A stretch of DNA of 64,000 nt from assembly GCA_016927595.1 (NCBI GenBank), contig JAFGMI010000026.1:108512-172511 (forward strand), given 5' to 3'. This stretch comes from Melioribacteraceae bacterium (lineage in GTDB: Bacteria > Bacteroidota > Ignavibacteria > Ignavibacteriales > Melioribacteraceae). The notes under the pieces are model-generated. The model did no database searches and was not told the DNA's origin. It worked only from the letters and a program-made list of their open reading frames with translations. The position numbers and the translations under genes are program-made. This document shows positions 21,157 to 30,520 of this stretch, piece by piece. The first letter of the stretch is position 1. Each line of letters opens with the position of its first letter.

Positions 21157-22296
21157 ATGAATTTTGAATTCACCGAAGAACAGTTAATGATTCAACAAAC
21201 TGCCCGCGATTTTGCGGAGGCTGAAATTGCACCAACTGCAATTGAACGCGACAAAGAGGCAAAGTTTCCCACTGAAATTGTTAAGAAACTGGGAGAACTT
21301 GGTTTTATGGGAATGATGGTATCCCCGGAGTACGACGGCGCCGGAATGGATACTGTCAGTTACTGCCTTGCAATGATTGAAATATCCAAGGTTGATGCAT
21401 CTGTCGGTGTTATAATGTCGGTTAATAATTCACTGGTTTGTTTCGGTATTGAAAAATGGGGAAGTGATTATATTAAAGAAACATATCTCAAACCGCTTGC
21501 ACGAGGAGAAAAACTCGGCGCCTTTGCGTTGTCTGAACCTGAAGCCGGAAGTGATGCAACACAGCAGAAAACTTACGCTGTAAAGGAAGGTGATTACTGG
21601 GTTTTGAACGGAATTAAAAACTGGACTACCAACGGTCAGACTGCCGACTACTATGTTGTGATGGCGCAGACCGATCCGGAGAAGCGTCACAAGGGTATCA
21701 CAGCATTTCTCATTGAAAAAGGATGGGAAGGATTTGAGCACGGTGCTAAGGAAGATAAATTAGGCATCAGAAGCTCGGATACTTGTTCTTTAATGTTTAC
21801 GAATGTAAAAGTTCCGGAACAGAATGTTATTTGGGAAGTCGGGAAGGGATTCAATTTTGCTATGAATACACTCAACGGCGGTCGATACGGTATTGCCTCA
21901 CAGGCGTTAGGTATTGCTGAAGCTTCACTGGATGCATCTGTTAAGTACTCCAGACAGAGAAAAGCTTTCGGCACTGAAATCTTCAATCTGCAGGCAATTC
22001 AATTTAAACTTTCCGATATGGCGGTAAAAACCGAAGCAGCAAAATTGCTTACACTGCAAGCCGCTTCACTTAAGGATGCAGGTAAGAATTATATTAAGGA
22101 AGCTTCAATGGCTAAACTATATGCATCCAGGGTGGCGGTTGAAAATGCTCTGGATGCAATACAAATTCACGGCGGTTACGGGTATGTGCGTGAATACCAT
22201 GTCGAACGGTTTTTAAGAGATGCCAAGATTACGGAGATTTATGAAGGCACTTCGGAAATCCAGAAACTTATAATCGCCCGTGAACTTATTAGATAG
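21157..22296 (+). CDS. Acyl-CoA dehydrogenase (short-chain/butyryl-CoA type)
   Basis: A 379-residue flavoenzyme that oxidises acyl-CoA to trans-2-enoyl-CoA in fatty-acid or butyrate metabolism. It shows ALSEPEAGSDA and NGIKNWTTNG (FAD/substrate contacts), YSRQRKAFG, and the C-terminal IHGGYGYVREYHVERFLRDAKITEIYEGTSEIQ, whose glutamate in IYEGT is the catalytic base position of short-chain members. No ETF or enoyl-CoA hydratase genes are adjacent. A TATCTTTA element about 28 bases upstream (21127-21134) is close to the -7 consensus. Confidence 0.92.
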   Translation: MNFEFTEEQLMIQQTARDFAEAEIAPTAIERDKEAKFPTEIVKKLGELGFMGMMVSPEYDGAGMDTVSYCLAMIEISKVDASVGVIMSVNNSLVCFGIEKWGSDYIKETYLKPLARGEKLGAFALSEPEAGSDATQQKTYAVKEGDYWVLNGIKNWTTNGQTADYYVVMAQTDPEKRHKGITAFLIEKGWEGFEHGAKEDKLGIRSSDTCSLMFTNVKVPEQNVIWEVGKGFNFAMNTLNGGRYGIASQALGIAEASLDASVKYSRQRKAFGTEIFNLQAIQFKLSDMAVKTEAAKLLTLQAASLKDAGKNYIKEASMAKLYASRVAVENALDAIQIHGGYGYVREYHVERFLRDAKITEIYEGTSEIQKLIIARELIR

Positions 22297-22302
22297 GGAA
22301 CT

Positions 22303-22590
22303 ATGCTGATGAATAAAATAGTAAATGTTGTCGCGACAGGTAACAACAGGTTATTTATAAAATATGATGATGGATTGGAAGGTGAACTTACTTTTGACCA
22401 TCTTATGAAAAGGGCAGGGTACGAGGTTCTTAATAATGAAGAGTATTTTAACTCGGTAACCATTGATGGAAAAAGCGGCGACTTAATCTGGGATAACGGA
22501 ATAAGCCTGTGTAAAAATGCTGCTTATAAACAGTTGGAATTGAAAAATCTTGCTTACAAATTAAAACTTGATCTTGATGCGATTGAATAA
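22303..22590 (+). CDS. DUF2442-family small protein
   Basis: A 95-residue protein six bases after the acyl-CoA dehydrogenase. The layout FIKYDDGLEGELTFDHLM ... FNSVTIDGKSGDLIWDNGISLCKNAAY matches DUF2442, often found in small regulatory or toxin-antitoxin-like loci. No partner toxin (for example a DUF4160 gene) is next to it here. An ATG at 22309 is an alternative start with better spacing to AGGGA. Its stop overlaps the beginning of the YidD-like gene. Confidence 0.75.
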   Translation: MLMNKIVNVVATGNNRLFIKYDDGLEGELTFDHLMKRAGYEVLNNEEYFNSVTIDGKSGDLIWDNGISLCKNAAYKQLELKNLAYKLKLDLDAIE

Positions 22591-23062
22591 TTTTAACGAT
22601 AAAATATTATTAAATAAAATTGTTCGGCTGGTTGTTGTTTTGTTTTTTATTTCACAATGCATGATTGCACAAAGTGAATTAAAGAAGTGGATTAAATTAG
22701 ATGCAACTTACGAAACCGAACAACCTGCACGATCCGGATATATCATAAAAAACAAAGAAGCCGGCTCTTTGCTTTTGTCGGTTTTTAAGATCACATACAA
22801 TTTTTTAATATCCGATCTTGACGGTGATAATTGTCCGTTTTATCCGACCTGTTCACAATTTTTCATTCAATCCGTTGAAGAAACAAATTTAGTTAAAGGT
22901 GCTCTGATGTTCGCCGACAGGTTTACAAGAGATACAAACATATTTAAGCGTTACCCTTATTATCCCTTGCATAAATCAGGCAGGTTGTATGATCCGGTTC
23001 ATAATTATAAATTAAATTTTTCCGATGTAGTTCATTATCCGGGAGATATTGTTGTACAATAA
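22577..23062 (+). CDS. Secreted YidD-like protein
   Basis: From the ATG at 22577 the product is 161 residues. After a hydrophobic leader (IVRLVVVLFFISQCMIAQ) comes the YidD core: CPFYPTCSQFFIQSVEETN, then KGALMFADRFTRDTN and GRLYDPVHNY. YidD (membrane protein insertion efficiency factor) is normally a 70-90-residue cytosolic, membrane-associated protein next to yidC and rnpA; here it has a signal sequence and about 50 extra N-terminal residues, and the second conserved cysteine (in RCHP) is missing. It overlaps DUF2442 at its start and the TPR gene at its end. Confidence 0.75.
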   Translation: MRLNNFNDKILLNKIVRLVVVLFFISQCMIAQSELKKWIKLDATYETEQPARSGYIIKNKEAGSLLLSVFKITYNFLISDLDGDNCPFYPTCSQFFIQSVEETNLVKGALMFADRFTRDTNIFKRYPYYPLHKSGRLYDPVHNYKLNFSDVVHYPGDIVVQ

Positions 23063-23942
23063 TAGTAGAGTTAAATTCCATATATATCCCTGGTTATCTT
23101 TAATACTACTGGTAATACTTCCGTCTCTTCATTATTCCCAGCAGAGTTTTAACGATATATTATCCGCCGAAAATCGTTTAAAATTCGGCAACTATCTTTT
23201 TTGTCAGAAGGATTACCTGCGAGCCGCAGATGAATACAGGGAGTATTTAAAAATCAGTAACAATGACACATTGAGATTCAAAATCGGGTATTCATTATTT
23301 AAACTGGGGCGGTTTCACGAATCAATGGATAATTATAAAAGTCTTTTTTATAACTCTGCATTGACTGATGAAGCAAAACTGCAGTTTATAAAAATAAAAT
23401 TTTTACTCAATGATTTTGCGGATTTCAGAAGTATTATCGATCAAAAAAATTATTCAACGAATAACTATCCGGGTATCGAAACCAAGCTTTATCAGTTGAG
23501 TTTGCTTTTTGATGATCTGGTGACCGACTCTTTGCTTTTTATTAATTCATTCGATCAGGATGAAAAAAATGTGATGCTTAAATTCTATATGCAGCGAAAG
23601 TATCCTGGCTATAAAAATGAAACAACTGCGGGAATATTATCGGCTATAATTCCCGGACTTGGAAAAATTTATGCCGATGAAACTGGGGACGGTATCACAT
23701 CATTTATTTTAACATACGCCCTCTCGTTTCTTTCATACAATAACTTCAAAAATGATCACAATACACGCGGTTGGATTTTTGCTGGTCTGGCAGCATATTT
23801 TTATGCAGGCAATATTTACGGCTCCCTGTCCGCTGTACAAAATTATAATGCGGCTCTGAATTTTCGTTTTGACTCGGATCTCAGGTTATATTTATCGCAA
23901 AAAAATTATTTTATTCATGAACCTGATTTCCTTTGTAAATAA
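23049..23942 (+). CDS. TPR protein with TM2-like membrane module (first copy)
   Basis: A 297-residue protein with a TTG start just after GGGAG, overlapping the YidD-like gene by 14 bases. A leader (LSLILLVILPSLHYSQQ) is followed by TPR-like helices (FGNYLFCQKDYLRAADEYREYL) and, from about residue 195, a glycine/proline-marked membrane hairpin: GILSAIIPGLGKIYAD, then two hydrophobic stretches. That PGxGxxYxG pattern is typical of TM2/DUF5683-like modules. The function is unknown; its position between YidD-like and a second TPR/TM2-like protein suggests a shared envelope task. Confidence 0.7.
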   Translation: MLYNNSRVKFHIYPWLSLILLVILPSLHYSQQSFNDILSAENRLKFGNYLFCQKDYLRAADEYREYLKISNNDTLRFKIGYSLFKLGRFHESMDNYKSLFYNSALTDEAKLQFIKIKFLLNDFADFRSIIDQKNYSTNNYPGIETKLYQLSLLFDDLVTDSLLFINSFDQDEKNVMLKFYMQRKYPGYKNETTAGILSAIIPGLGKIYADETGDGITSFILTYALSFLSYNNFKNDHNTRGWIFAGLAAYFYAGNIYGSLSAVQNYNAALNFRFDSDLRLYLSQKNYFIHEPDFLCK

Positions 23943-23951
23943 AAATGATAT

Positions 23952-24818
23952 ATGATAAAGATGAAATTATACAGTAAAATTAGTGCAATTATCTTTTCTG
24001 TAATAATAATGTCGGTTACGTTTTCAGAAAGACTTTCTGCTCAGAATTATCTTGCCAGACAACTCAGTTTCGCAGACAAACTATTTTCTGAAGAACTTTA
24101 TTTTGAGGCTATTACCGAGTATAAAAGGTTAATGTTCTTCGATAAGGATAAAATTCATGATTTCCGTTGCAATTTCAATATAGGACTTTGCTATAAATAT
24201 GGCGGCTTTTACGATAATGCAATCGTTTATTTTAAGCAGGCGGAGCTTTCAACCATTATCGATGAAGATATTTTTCAGTCGAGAATTCAGGTTGCGCGAT
24301 GTAACATCTTAAGAAAAACCACTTCAGTGGCTTTGTCGATATTGAATGATCTGGAACATGAAACCCGTTTTGCCGATAAGAAAGAAGATATTTACTATTG
24401 GCGGGGCTGGGCTCTTATGGTGGCTGATGATTGGGAAAATGCATCGCGGTCTTTTTATTATATCGATCCGGAACATCCTTTGAAATTGTTATGCGATAAC
24501 GTGGAGGGCAATAAATATTCGGTTACATTTGCAAAGGTAATTTCTTATATTTTGCCCGGTTCCGGTCAGTTTTATTCGGGTAATTATCTATCAGGTTTTA
24601 TGTCGCTTGGCTGGAATTTATGGCTGGGATTTCTTACTGTTAATTCATTTGTTGAGGATAGGATCTTTGATGGTCTTGTAATCGGGAACCTGCTCTGGTT
24701 AAGATTTTACAGGGGTAATGTTCAGAATGCGGAAAACTTTGTACTTCAGGAAAATATAAATATTGCCAATAACGCTTATAAATTTCTACAAAACAATTTT
24801 ACCGGGGAGAAACCTTGA
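23952..24818 (+). CDS. TPR protein with TM2-like membrane module (second copy)
   Basis: A 288-residue protein nine bases after the previous gene and with the same plan: signal peptide ending in SERLSAQ, TPR-like helices (FSEELYFEAITEYKRLMFF), then YILPGSGQFYSGNYLSGFMSL near residue 200 and hydrophobic segments. An ATG three codons in (23961) is an alternative start. It looks like a diverged paralogue of its neighbour. The stop overlaps the TTG start of the ACT-domain gene, so this is one translationally coupled run. Confidence 0.7.
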   Translation: MIKMKLYSKISAIIFSVIIMSVTFSERLSAQNYLARQLSFADKLFSEELYFEAITEYKRLMFFDKDKIHDFRCNFNIGLCYKYGGFYDNAIVYFKQAELSTIIDEDIFQSRIQVARCNILRKTTSVALSILNDLEHETRFADKKEDIYYWRGWALMVADDWENASRSFYYIDPEHPLKLLCDNVEGNKYSVTFAKVISYILPGSGQFYSGNYLSGFMSLGWNLWLGFLTVNSFVEDRIFDGLVIGNLLWLRFYRGNVQNAENFVLQENINIANNAYKFLQNNFTGEKP

Positions 24819-25243
24819 GAATAAGTGAAGATGAAATAAGAAAATTAACTCTCGAAGCAATTGAAGAATTGGGGGGCAAAGCCACACCGGATATGGTTAA
24901 AATGGTCGTTCAAAAATCGGTTTCCAAACTGGGTGAATTACCCGATGAAATATCATCGCCAAATCTAACGACGGGAAGAATAATCTTAACCTCTTTCGGT
25001 ATAAACCATCCAGGCATAATAGCTAAGATTACACAAACCTTGAGTGAAGCTGAGATAGATATTAAAGATTTAAGTCAGAAAATACTCGACAAGTTTTATA
25101 CGATGATAATGATTATCGATATTTCAAATTCACCCAAGAATCTGAAAGATATTCAGGAAGACATGGCTAAATGTGCCGAGGAGTTAAAAATAAAAATATA
25201 TCTGCAGCATGAGGATGTTTTCAGGTATATGCACAGAATATAA
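24815..25243 (+). CDS. ACT domain-containing protein (UPF0237-like)
   Basis: A 142-residue protein starting at a TTG preceded by GGGGAG. The N-terminal ~50 residues are helical; the ACT domain begins at RIILTSFGINHPGIIAKITQTLSEAEIDIKDL (about 54-86). ACT domains bind amino acids or other small ligands as regulators. This gene is followed 19 bases later by the UPF0210 gene; the ACT/UPF0210 pair is conserved across many bacteria, suggesting that the ACT protein regulates its partner. Confidence 0.85.
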   Translation: MRISEDEIRKLTLEAIEELGGKATPDMVKMVVQKSVSKLGELPDEISSPNLTTGRIILTSFGINHPGIIAKITQTLSEAEIDIKDLSQKILDKFYTMIMIIDISNSPKNLKDIQEDMAKCAEELKIKIYLQHEDVFRYMHRI

Positions 25244-25262
25244 ATTCTAAACCGGAAATAAT

Positions 25263-26624
25263 ATGCCTTACCAGTTTGAAGAGATACTCGAAACAATACG
25301 AATGACGGAGATCGAACATTTTGATATTCGTACTGTAACTTTAGGAATTAGTCTGCGTGACTGTGTTGACAGGAACATCGAAGTTACAAAACAAAAAATT
25401 TATGATAAAATTCTTAAATACGGTCGTAATCACGTTGCCTACGCAAAGGAAGTTGAACGGGAATACGGCATATCAATTGCGAATAAGAGAGTTGCCGTAA
25501 CTCCTGTCTCCATTCCGTTCGATAATTACCATATGGAAGATTTTATTGAAATTGCTAAAGTGCTCGATAAAGCTGCTTCTGAAATAGGTATTGATTACCT
25601 TGGCGGATTTGCAGCACTTGTGCAAAAAGGTTTTACTAAAGGGGAACATGAACTGATAAAGGCTATACCTTATGCTCTTTCCGAAACTAAACAGGTATGT
25701 GCGAATGTGAATGTTGCGTCGACAAAGGCTGGTATTAACATGGATGCCGTTAACCTTATGTCCGAAGCAATTCTATCGCTTGCAGAAAAAACGAAGGATA
25801 ATGGATCTATAGGATGTGCAAAGCTGGTTGTGTACTGCAATGTCCCGGAAGATAATCCGTTTATTGCCGGAGCTTTTCACGGTGTCTCCGAACCCGAAGT
25901 AGTATTAAACGTTGGGATAAGCGGTCCGGGAGTTGTTCTCGATGCAGTAAAGGAGGCGGGAAACTGCGATTTAAATACGCTTGCGGAGAAGATTAAAAAA
26001 ACTGTATTCAAAATTACACGAGCCGGGGAACTGATTGGAAATAAAGTTGCTGAGAAACATAAAATACCCTTCGGCATTGTGGATATTTCACTTGCACCAA
26101 CCCCAGCTCCTGGAGACAGCATTGCTGATATATTGAAAGCGATGGGCGTTGAAGATGTGGGGGCTCCGGGAACTACTGCCGCACTGGCTATGCTTAACGA
26201 CTGCGTAAAAAAAGCAGGATTAATGGCAAGCTCTTCGGTAGGCGGATTAAGCGGAGCCTTTATTCCGGTGAGCGAGGATCAGGGAATGATTGAGGCTGTA
26301 AGGAAAGGAAATCTTTCACTCGAAAAGCTTGAGGCTATGACGGCTGTTTGCTCGGTGGGACTCGATATGGTGGCTGTGCCCGGCGATACACCAGCATCTA
26401 CAATAGCCGGTATTATTGCCGATGAATGTGCCATAGGCGTTATTAATGATAAAGCAACATCCGTTAGAATCTTACCCATTTACGGCAAAAAGGTTGGGGA
26501 TATGTTTGATTTCGGAGGTCTGCTGGGCGCCGCTCCGGTAATGCCTGTAAGTAAACTATCTTCGAAAAATTTTGTTGAACGCGGCGGAAGAATACCGGCA
26601 CCGACTAGAAGTCTTACTAATTAA
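25263..26624 (+). CDS. UPF0210/DUF711 (PFL-like) protein
   Basis: A 453-residue protein beginning with [30 protein letters not shown], the hallmark of UPF0210 (DUF711). It contains glycine-rich stretches ([19 protein letters not shown]-like [16 protein letters not shown]) and a conserved [17 protein letters not shown]. The family shares the pyruvate formate-lyase-like fold name but has no proven reaction. It is paired with the ACT-domain protein upstream. Confidence 0.9.
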   Translation: MPYQFEEILETIRMTEIEHFDIRTVTLGISLRDCVDRNIEVTKQKIYDKILKYGRNHVAYAKEVEREYGISIANKRVAVTPVSIPFDNYHMEDFIEIAKVLDKAASEIGIDYLGGFAALVQKGFTKGEHELIKAIPYALSETKQVCANVNVASTKAGINMDAVNLMSEAILSLAEKTKDNGSIGCAKLVVYCNVPEDNPFIAGAFHGVSEPEVVLNVGISGPGVVLDAVKEAGNCDLNTLAEKIKKTVFKITRAGELIGNKVAEKHKIPFGIVDISLAPTPAPGDSIADILKAMGVEDVGAPGTTAALAMLNDCVKKAGLMASSSVGGLSGAFIPVSEDQGMIEAVRKGNLSLEKLEAMTAVCSVGLDMVAVPGDTPASTIAGIIADECAIGVINDKATSVRILPIYGKKVGDMFDFGGLLGAAPVMPVSKLSSKNFVERGGRIPAPTRSLTN

Positions 26625-26715
26625 TATTTTTCCGTACCTTCATAAAATTTTAAGTATGAATAATATTTATGAATTTGTGTAAATATTTAGAAGTTTTATA
26701 ATAAAGGAGATATAA

Positions 26716-27321
26716 ATGAAAAAAGGACTTATGGTTGGCTGCGGCGTTGTAGCCGTAATCGGTATAATTCTTATAGGATTTATAATGTGGGGCGTTGGAG
26801 TTTATAACGAAATAGTGGCACTGGATGAGCAGGTGGTTCAGTCATGGAGTCAGGTTGAAAACCAGTACCAGCGGCGCATGGATTTAATCCCTAATCTTGT
26901 TAATACTGTTAAAGGTGTAGCTGAGTTCGAGAGGGAGACATTTACCGCGGTTACCGAAGCAAGAGCAAAGGTAAGTCAGCTTAATGTCTCATCAGACCTG
27001 TTAAACAATCCGCAGGCATTTCAGCAGTTTCAAAGCGCTCAATCTGAGTTGGGGAGTGCACTCTCACGGCTGCTGGTTACAGTTGAGAATTATCCGCAAC
27101 TTAAGGCAAATGAAAATTTTCTGCAGCTTCAGGCACAGCTGGAAGGAACAGAAAACCGTATATCGGTGGAAAGAAGAAAGTTTAATCAGTCGGTGCAAAA
27201 TTACAATACCCGTATAAAGACTTTTCCGGGTAGAATTATTGCCGGTATTGGCGGATTTGAAACCAAGGAGTATTTTGAAGCAGCTGAAGGTGCTGAGGTA
27301 GCTCCCAGAGTTGAGTTTTAA
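26716..27321 (+). CDS. lemA: LemA family membrane protein
   Basis: A 201-residue LemA protein with one N-terminal membrane helix (GCGVVAVIGIILIGFIMWGVGVYN) and a helical extracytoplasmic domain containing WSQVENQYQRRMDLIPNLVNTVKG and FNQSVQNYNTRIKTFPG, both highly conserved in LemA. AAAGGAG precedes the ATG. It sits directly before a TPM-domain protein, a common pairing that suggests joint action in the envelope; the biochemical role is not established. Confidence 0.93.
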   Translation: MKKGLMVGCGVVAVIGIILIGFIMWGVGVYNEIVALDEQVVQSWSQVENQYQRRMDLIPNLVNTVKGVAEFERETFTAVTEARAKVSQLNVSSDLLNNPQAFQQFQSAQSELGSALSRLLVTVENYPQLKANENFLQLQAQLEGTENRISVERRKFNQSVQNYNTRIKTFPGRIIAGIGGFETKEYFEAAEGAEVAPRVEF

Positions 27322-27324
27322 TTA

Positions 27325-28059
27325 ATGCCCTATAAACTTATCATATTGTTCCTTGCGGCATGTGTTATTTCGGCACAGCCGGCAATGGAAAAATTAAAAT
27401 ATTATGCGAACGATAATACGGGTACTTTGGATCAAAGAGAATTACTGAATATAAATTCCAGCTTGCAGAAATATGACGAGCAGACCTCCATACAAATAGT
27501 CCTTTTTATAATTAATTCGTTGGACGGCTACCCGATTGAAATGTTTGCAAATGAACTGTTCGACTATAATAACATCGGTCAGAAAGGAAAGGATAACGGG
27601 GTTCTGCTTCTCGTTTCCCTTGATGATAAGAAGATTAGAGTAGAAGTCGGATACGGATTGGAAGGCGCTCTTCCTGATGCTCTGGCGAGTTCTATTATCC
27701 GTAATGAGATCGCTCCTTATTTTAAGCGAGGTGAATACTATTCCGGTATTGTTGCCGGTCTTAATGCAATAATTAAGGCTACCCAGGGTGAATATACAAA
27801 TGAGGATAAAAGAAACCGCCAAACTGATGATGAGGAAATCGGTTTCCCGTTTATTTATATTATTATTTTTATACTTATAGCATTGTTCTCAAGAGGAGGA
27901 AGAGGAGGTTTGGGTACTTTATTGCTTTTGGGGGCGCTCGGTGGCGGAAGATCCAGGGGAGGATTCGGCTCCGGTGGCGGATTTGGCGGCGGTGGTTTCG
28001 GCGGATTTTCTGGAGGCGGCGGATTCTCGGGAGGTGGCGGAGCCAGCGGTGGATGGTAA
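27325..28059 (+). CDS. TPM-domain (YgcG-type) protein with Gly-rich tail
   Basis: A 244-residue protein three bases after lemA. A signal peptide (MPYKLIILFLAACVISAQ) precedes a TPM domain: TLDQRELLNINSSLQKYDEQTSIQI, KGKDNGVLLLVSLDDKKIRVEVGYGLEGALPD, YYSGIVAGLNAI. A membrane helix (FPFIYIIIFILIALF) follows at about 172-186, and the last 55 residues are almost only Gly, Ser and Phe ending in GGASGGW. This is the YgcG/TPM arrangement often found with LemA. Confidence 0.92.
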   Translation: MPYKLIILFLAACVISAQPAMEKLKYYANDNTGTLDQRELLNINSSLQKYDEQTSIQIVLFIINSLDGYPIEMFANELFDYNNIGQKGKDNGVLLLVSLDDKKIRVEVGYGLEGALPDALASSIIRNEIAPYFKRGEYYSGIVAGLNAIIKATQGEYTNEDKRNRQTDDEEIGFPFIYIIIFILIALFSRGGRGGLGTLLLLGALGGGRSRGGFGSGGGFGGGGFGGFSGGGGFSGGGGASGGW

Positions 28060-28123
28060 ATCGGAACGACGCTTCTGATTTCTGTTGATCTTATTTTTGC
28101 GTTTTATTATTATTGGCAGGTTC

Positions 28124-28480
28124 TTGATAGATATTCAAAAAGGTATAGATCTTTTTAATAATAGTGATTTTTTTGCTGCTCACGATTATTTTGAGGAAAT
28201 TTGGACAGATACGACTGATGATTCAAAACTATTTTATCAGGGTTTAATCCAGATTTCTGTTGGGTTCTATCATTTCGTTTGCGGCAATTATAATGGTGCT
28301 TTTAGTCAGTTAAGCAAAGGTTCTGAAAAGTTAGCGAAATATCAACCTGTTTATTTTAATATTGATATAGAAAAACTGATTGACGATGTCGAAATTTTTC
28401 GTAAATTGCTTTTTAATTCAAATAATAATTCAATAATTAAAACTAATAAGCTGTATTTACCTAAAATAAAAATAGCTTAA
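28124..28480 (+). CDS. DUF309-family protein
   Basis: From a TTG at 28124, preceded by GGCAGG, the product is 118 residues; an in-frame TTG at 28085 would add 13 hydrophobic residues. The core GIDLFNNSDFFAAHDYFEEIWTDTTDD ... FYQGLIQISVGFYHFVCGNYNGAF is DUF309, a small helical family with the conserved H-x-x-x-E pattern and QGLIQ motif. The function is unknown. Confidence 0.8.
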   Translation: MIDIQKGIDLFNNSDFFAAHDYFEEIWTDTTDDSKLFYQGLIQISVGFYHFVCGNYNGAFSQLSKGSEKLAKYQPVYFNIDIEKLIDDVEIFRKLLFNSNNNSIIKTNKLYLPKIKIA

Positions 28481-28505
28481 ATAAACCACTATAAGGAGTT
28501 TAGTT

Positions 28506-28838
28506 ATGGCAATAATGATAACTGATGAGTGTATTAATTGCGGTGCCTGCGAACCCGAATGCCCCAATACTGCAATTTATGAGGGAGGAGTAGAGTGGGA
28601 GTTACAGGGCAAACATTATGGCGAAGGAGAAGCAGCTCCGTCAGGTGCTGAAGGTTTCTTCTCCAGTGAATTCTTTTACATAGTACCCGATAAATGTACT
28701 GAGTGTGTAGGTTTTCATGATGAACCGCAGTGTGCTGCCGTTTGCCCGGTTGATTGCTGTGTGCCGGATCCAAAACACGTTGAAAGCAAAGAAGAACTTC
28801 TTGCTAAAAAAGATAAACTGGATTCAATGGGCAGATAA
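28506..28838 (+). CDS. 2[4Fe-4S] ferredoxin
   Basis: A 110-residue ferredoxin of the YfhL/FdxN kind. Cluster ligands are [12 protein letters not shown] at the N-terminus, and [22 protein letters not shown] in the second half, where a longer insertion between the second and third cysteines is characteristic. AAGGAG is well placed before the ATG, and a strong terminator follows. It would carry low-potential electrons; partners are not encoded next door. Confidence 0.92.
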   Translation: MAIMITDECINCGACEPECPNTAIYEGGVEWELQGKHYGEGEAAPSGAEGFFSSEFFYIVPDKCTECVGFHDEPQCAAVCPVDCCVPDPKHVESKEELLAKKDKLDSMGR

Positions 28839-28857
28839 CAAAATTGTATCGCTGATG

Positions 28858-28886
28858 AAAGGACATCATTCAAGATGTCCTTTTTT
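28858..28886 (+). terminator. Rho-independent terminator after ferredoxin
   Basis: A 10-base perfect stem, AAAGGACATC (28858-28867) with GATGTCCTTT (28874-28883), around the loop ATTCAA and ending in a run of T to 28886. It begins 20 bases after the ferredoxin stop and also lies before the end of the convergent gene at 28936. Confidence 0.88.
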
Positions 28887-28935
28887 CATTTTAAAGAATC
28901 AGATGCCTGCTATGCTGATTCATGCAAACCAGATG

Positions 28936-29460
28936 TTATTCAGCAAAAGATTTTTTCACTACACTTTTACTCGCTTCATTTAGCCCGACCAGAGCAGCGG
29001 ATCCGTACCAGGGCTTCAGTTCCATAACCAGACTTCCGGCCTGAATCGCAGGATCGGTTTCAGTTAAAGCTTTAGCTTCTTTAACGGTTGGTACATTGAA
29101 TACATAAATCCCTCTTAATTCACCACTGTCCATAAAGGGACCTGCCAGAACCAGCTTGCCCTCTTCAGCCATTCGACTAATATTTTTTAAATGAGCCATC
29201 TGAAGTTCAGCAGCTTTGGCAGAATCAGACGGTCTGTTAGGTCCTCTTTTAAGAAATGCCATCACAAATGGTTTCATGCCGTAATCATCGGCACCGTATT
29301 CTTTTGCTTTTAGCGAATCATAAACCTGAAGCGGTTTTTCAGAGATATCCATTTTTTTATTCTCATCATTTCTGCATGAATACAACGATAAGAAACTGAT
29401 AACCATTATAATAATGAAAATTAAACCATTGGACAGCGGATTTATATTATTCTTTTTCAA
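28936..29460 (-). CDS. YCII-domain lipoprotein
   Basis: A 174-residue protein whose leader (LIFIIIMVISFLSLYSC) ends at a plausible lipobox cysteine near residue 29. The mature part holds a YCII-related domain: FVMAFLKRGPNRPSD, HLKNISRMAEEGKLVLAGPFMDSGELRGIYVFNV and ETDPAIQAGSLVMELKPWYG. YCII domains resemble dimeric ferredoxin-like enzymes and are usually cytosolic; here the protein appears exported and anchored. Substrate unknown. Confidence 0.82.
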   Translation of the reverse strand: MKKNNINPLSNGLIFIIIMVISFLSLYSCRNDENKKMDISEKPLQVYDSLKAKEYGADDYGMKPFVMAFLKRGPNRPSDSAKAAELQMAHLKNISRMAEEGKLVLAGPFMDSGELRGIYVFNVPTVKEAKALTETDPAIQAGSLVMELKPWYGSAALVGLNEASKSVVKKSFAE

Positions 29461-29677
29461 ATTGTCACCTGTGTTAATTAATTATTATAAATTATTTAAT
29501 TCTATGGATATATTAAAAAGTTTAGTAACAGTTTTCAAGTTATGTTTTTTAGATCATGTTTTTATTTCTATAATTATAATACGTTTGGATGCAGATTATC
29601 GGTTCAGTTTAGGTTGTTGATTGTTGATAATATATATTAAATTTTAATGTGATTTTAATAACAAATATTATTTCAAA

Positions 29678-30520
29678 ATGCGAATCGGTAATTATAATAT
29701 CTATGTTATAGAATCCGGCAGGATCGGACTAGACGGCGGAGCAATGTTCGGCGTGGTCCCTAAAACAATATGGCAGAGGTCTAATCCTGCGGACGATAAA
29801 AACCGCATCGAGTTAACCACGCGAAACCTTGTACTGAGTTCCGGATCAAAAAATATACTTATTGATACCGGAATAGGTCAATTCTGGGATGAAAAATTCG
29901 CCGATATTTACAAAATCGATCATTCGAAGTTTTCTCTTTTGGATGAACTTGGTAAAATAAACCTGACGGCAAATCAGATTACAGATGTGATTCTAACACA
30001 TCTTCATTTCGATCATACCGGCGGATCCGTAGTGCCTGAAAATAATAAGTACTTGCCTGCCTTTCCGAATGCGACTTACCATGTCCAAAAAGAACACTTC
30101 GAGTGGGCATGTAATCCAACGGAGAAAGATAAAGGAAGTTTTGTAAAAACACGGTTCATGCCGCTTATGGACGAAGGAGTTCTGAATCTTTTAATAGGAA
30201 CCGGTTTTGATGACAATATAAGTTTTATAATTGTTAACGGGCACACATTCGCACAGCAAATGGTTAAGATATCTGACGGTTCGGAGACTATACTTTATTG
30301 TGCCGATCTGATGCCCTTTCATACTCATATTCCGCTCCCCTATATAATGGCTTACGACATTCAGCCGCTGAAAACTCTTCGGGAGAAGAAGGATATACTT
30401 TATAAAGCGGTTGAGGAAAACTGGAAATTGATATTCGAACACGACCCGTTTGTAGCAGGAGCAACGATAAAGATAACTGAAAAAGGCTTCTCTGCTGATC
30501 AGAAATTTGAGGTGTTATGA
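29678..30520 (+). CDS. MBL-fold metallo-hydrolase
   Basis: A 280-residue metallo-beta-lactamase-fold hydrolase. The metal motif THLHFDHTGG (H-x-H-x-D-H) is at about residue 108, with further ligands in NGHTFAQQM, YCADLMPF and FEHDP. The first segment IGLDGGAMFGVVPKTIW resembles the quorum-quenching lactonase-like subgroup of this fold, but activity cannot be assigned. Its stop overlaps the start of a Rieske protein gene (ATGA). Confidence 0.85.
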   Translation: MRIGNYNIYVIESGRIGLDGGAMFGVVPKTIWQRSNPADDKNRIELTTRNLVLSSGSKNILIDTGIGQFWDEKFADIYKIDHSKFSLLDELGKINLTANQITDVILTHLHFDHTGGSVVPENNKYLPAFPNATYHVQKEHFEWACNPTEKDKGSFVKTRFMPLMDEGVLNLLIGTGFDDNISFIIVNGHTFAQQMVKISDGSETILYCADLMPFHTHIPLPYIMAYDIQPLKTLREKKDILYKAVEENWKLIFEHDPFVAGATIKITEKGFSADQKFEVL

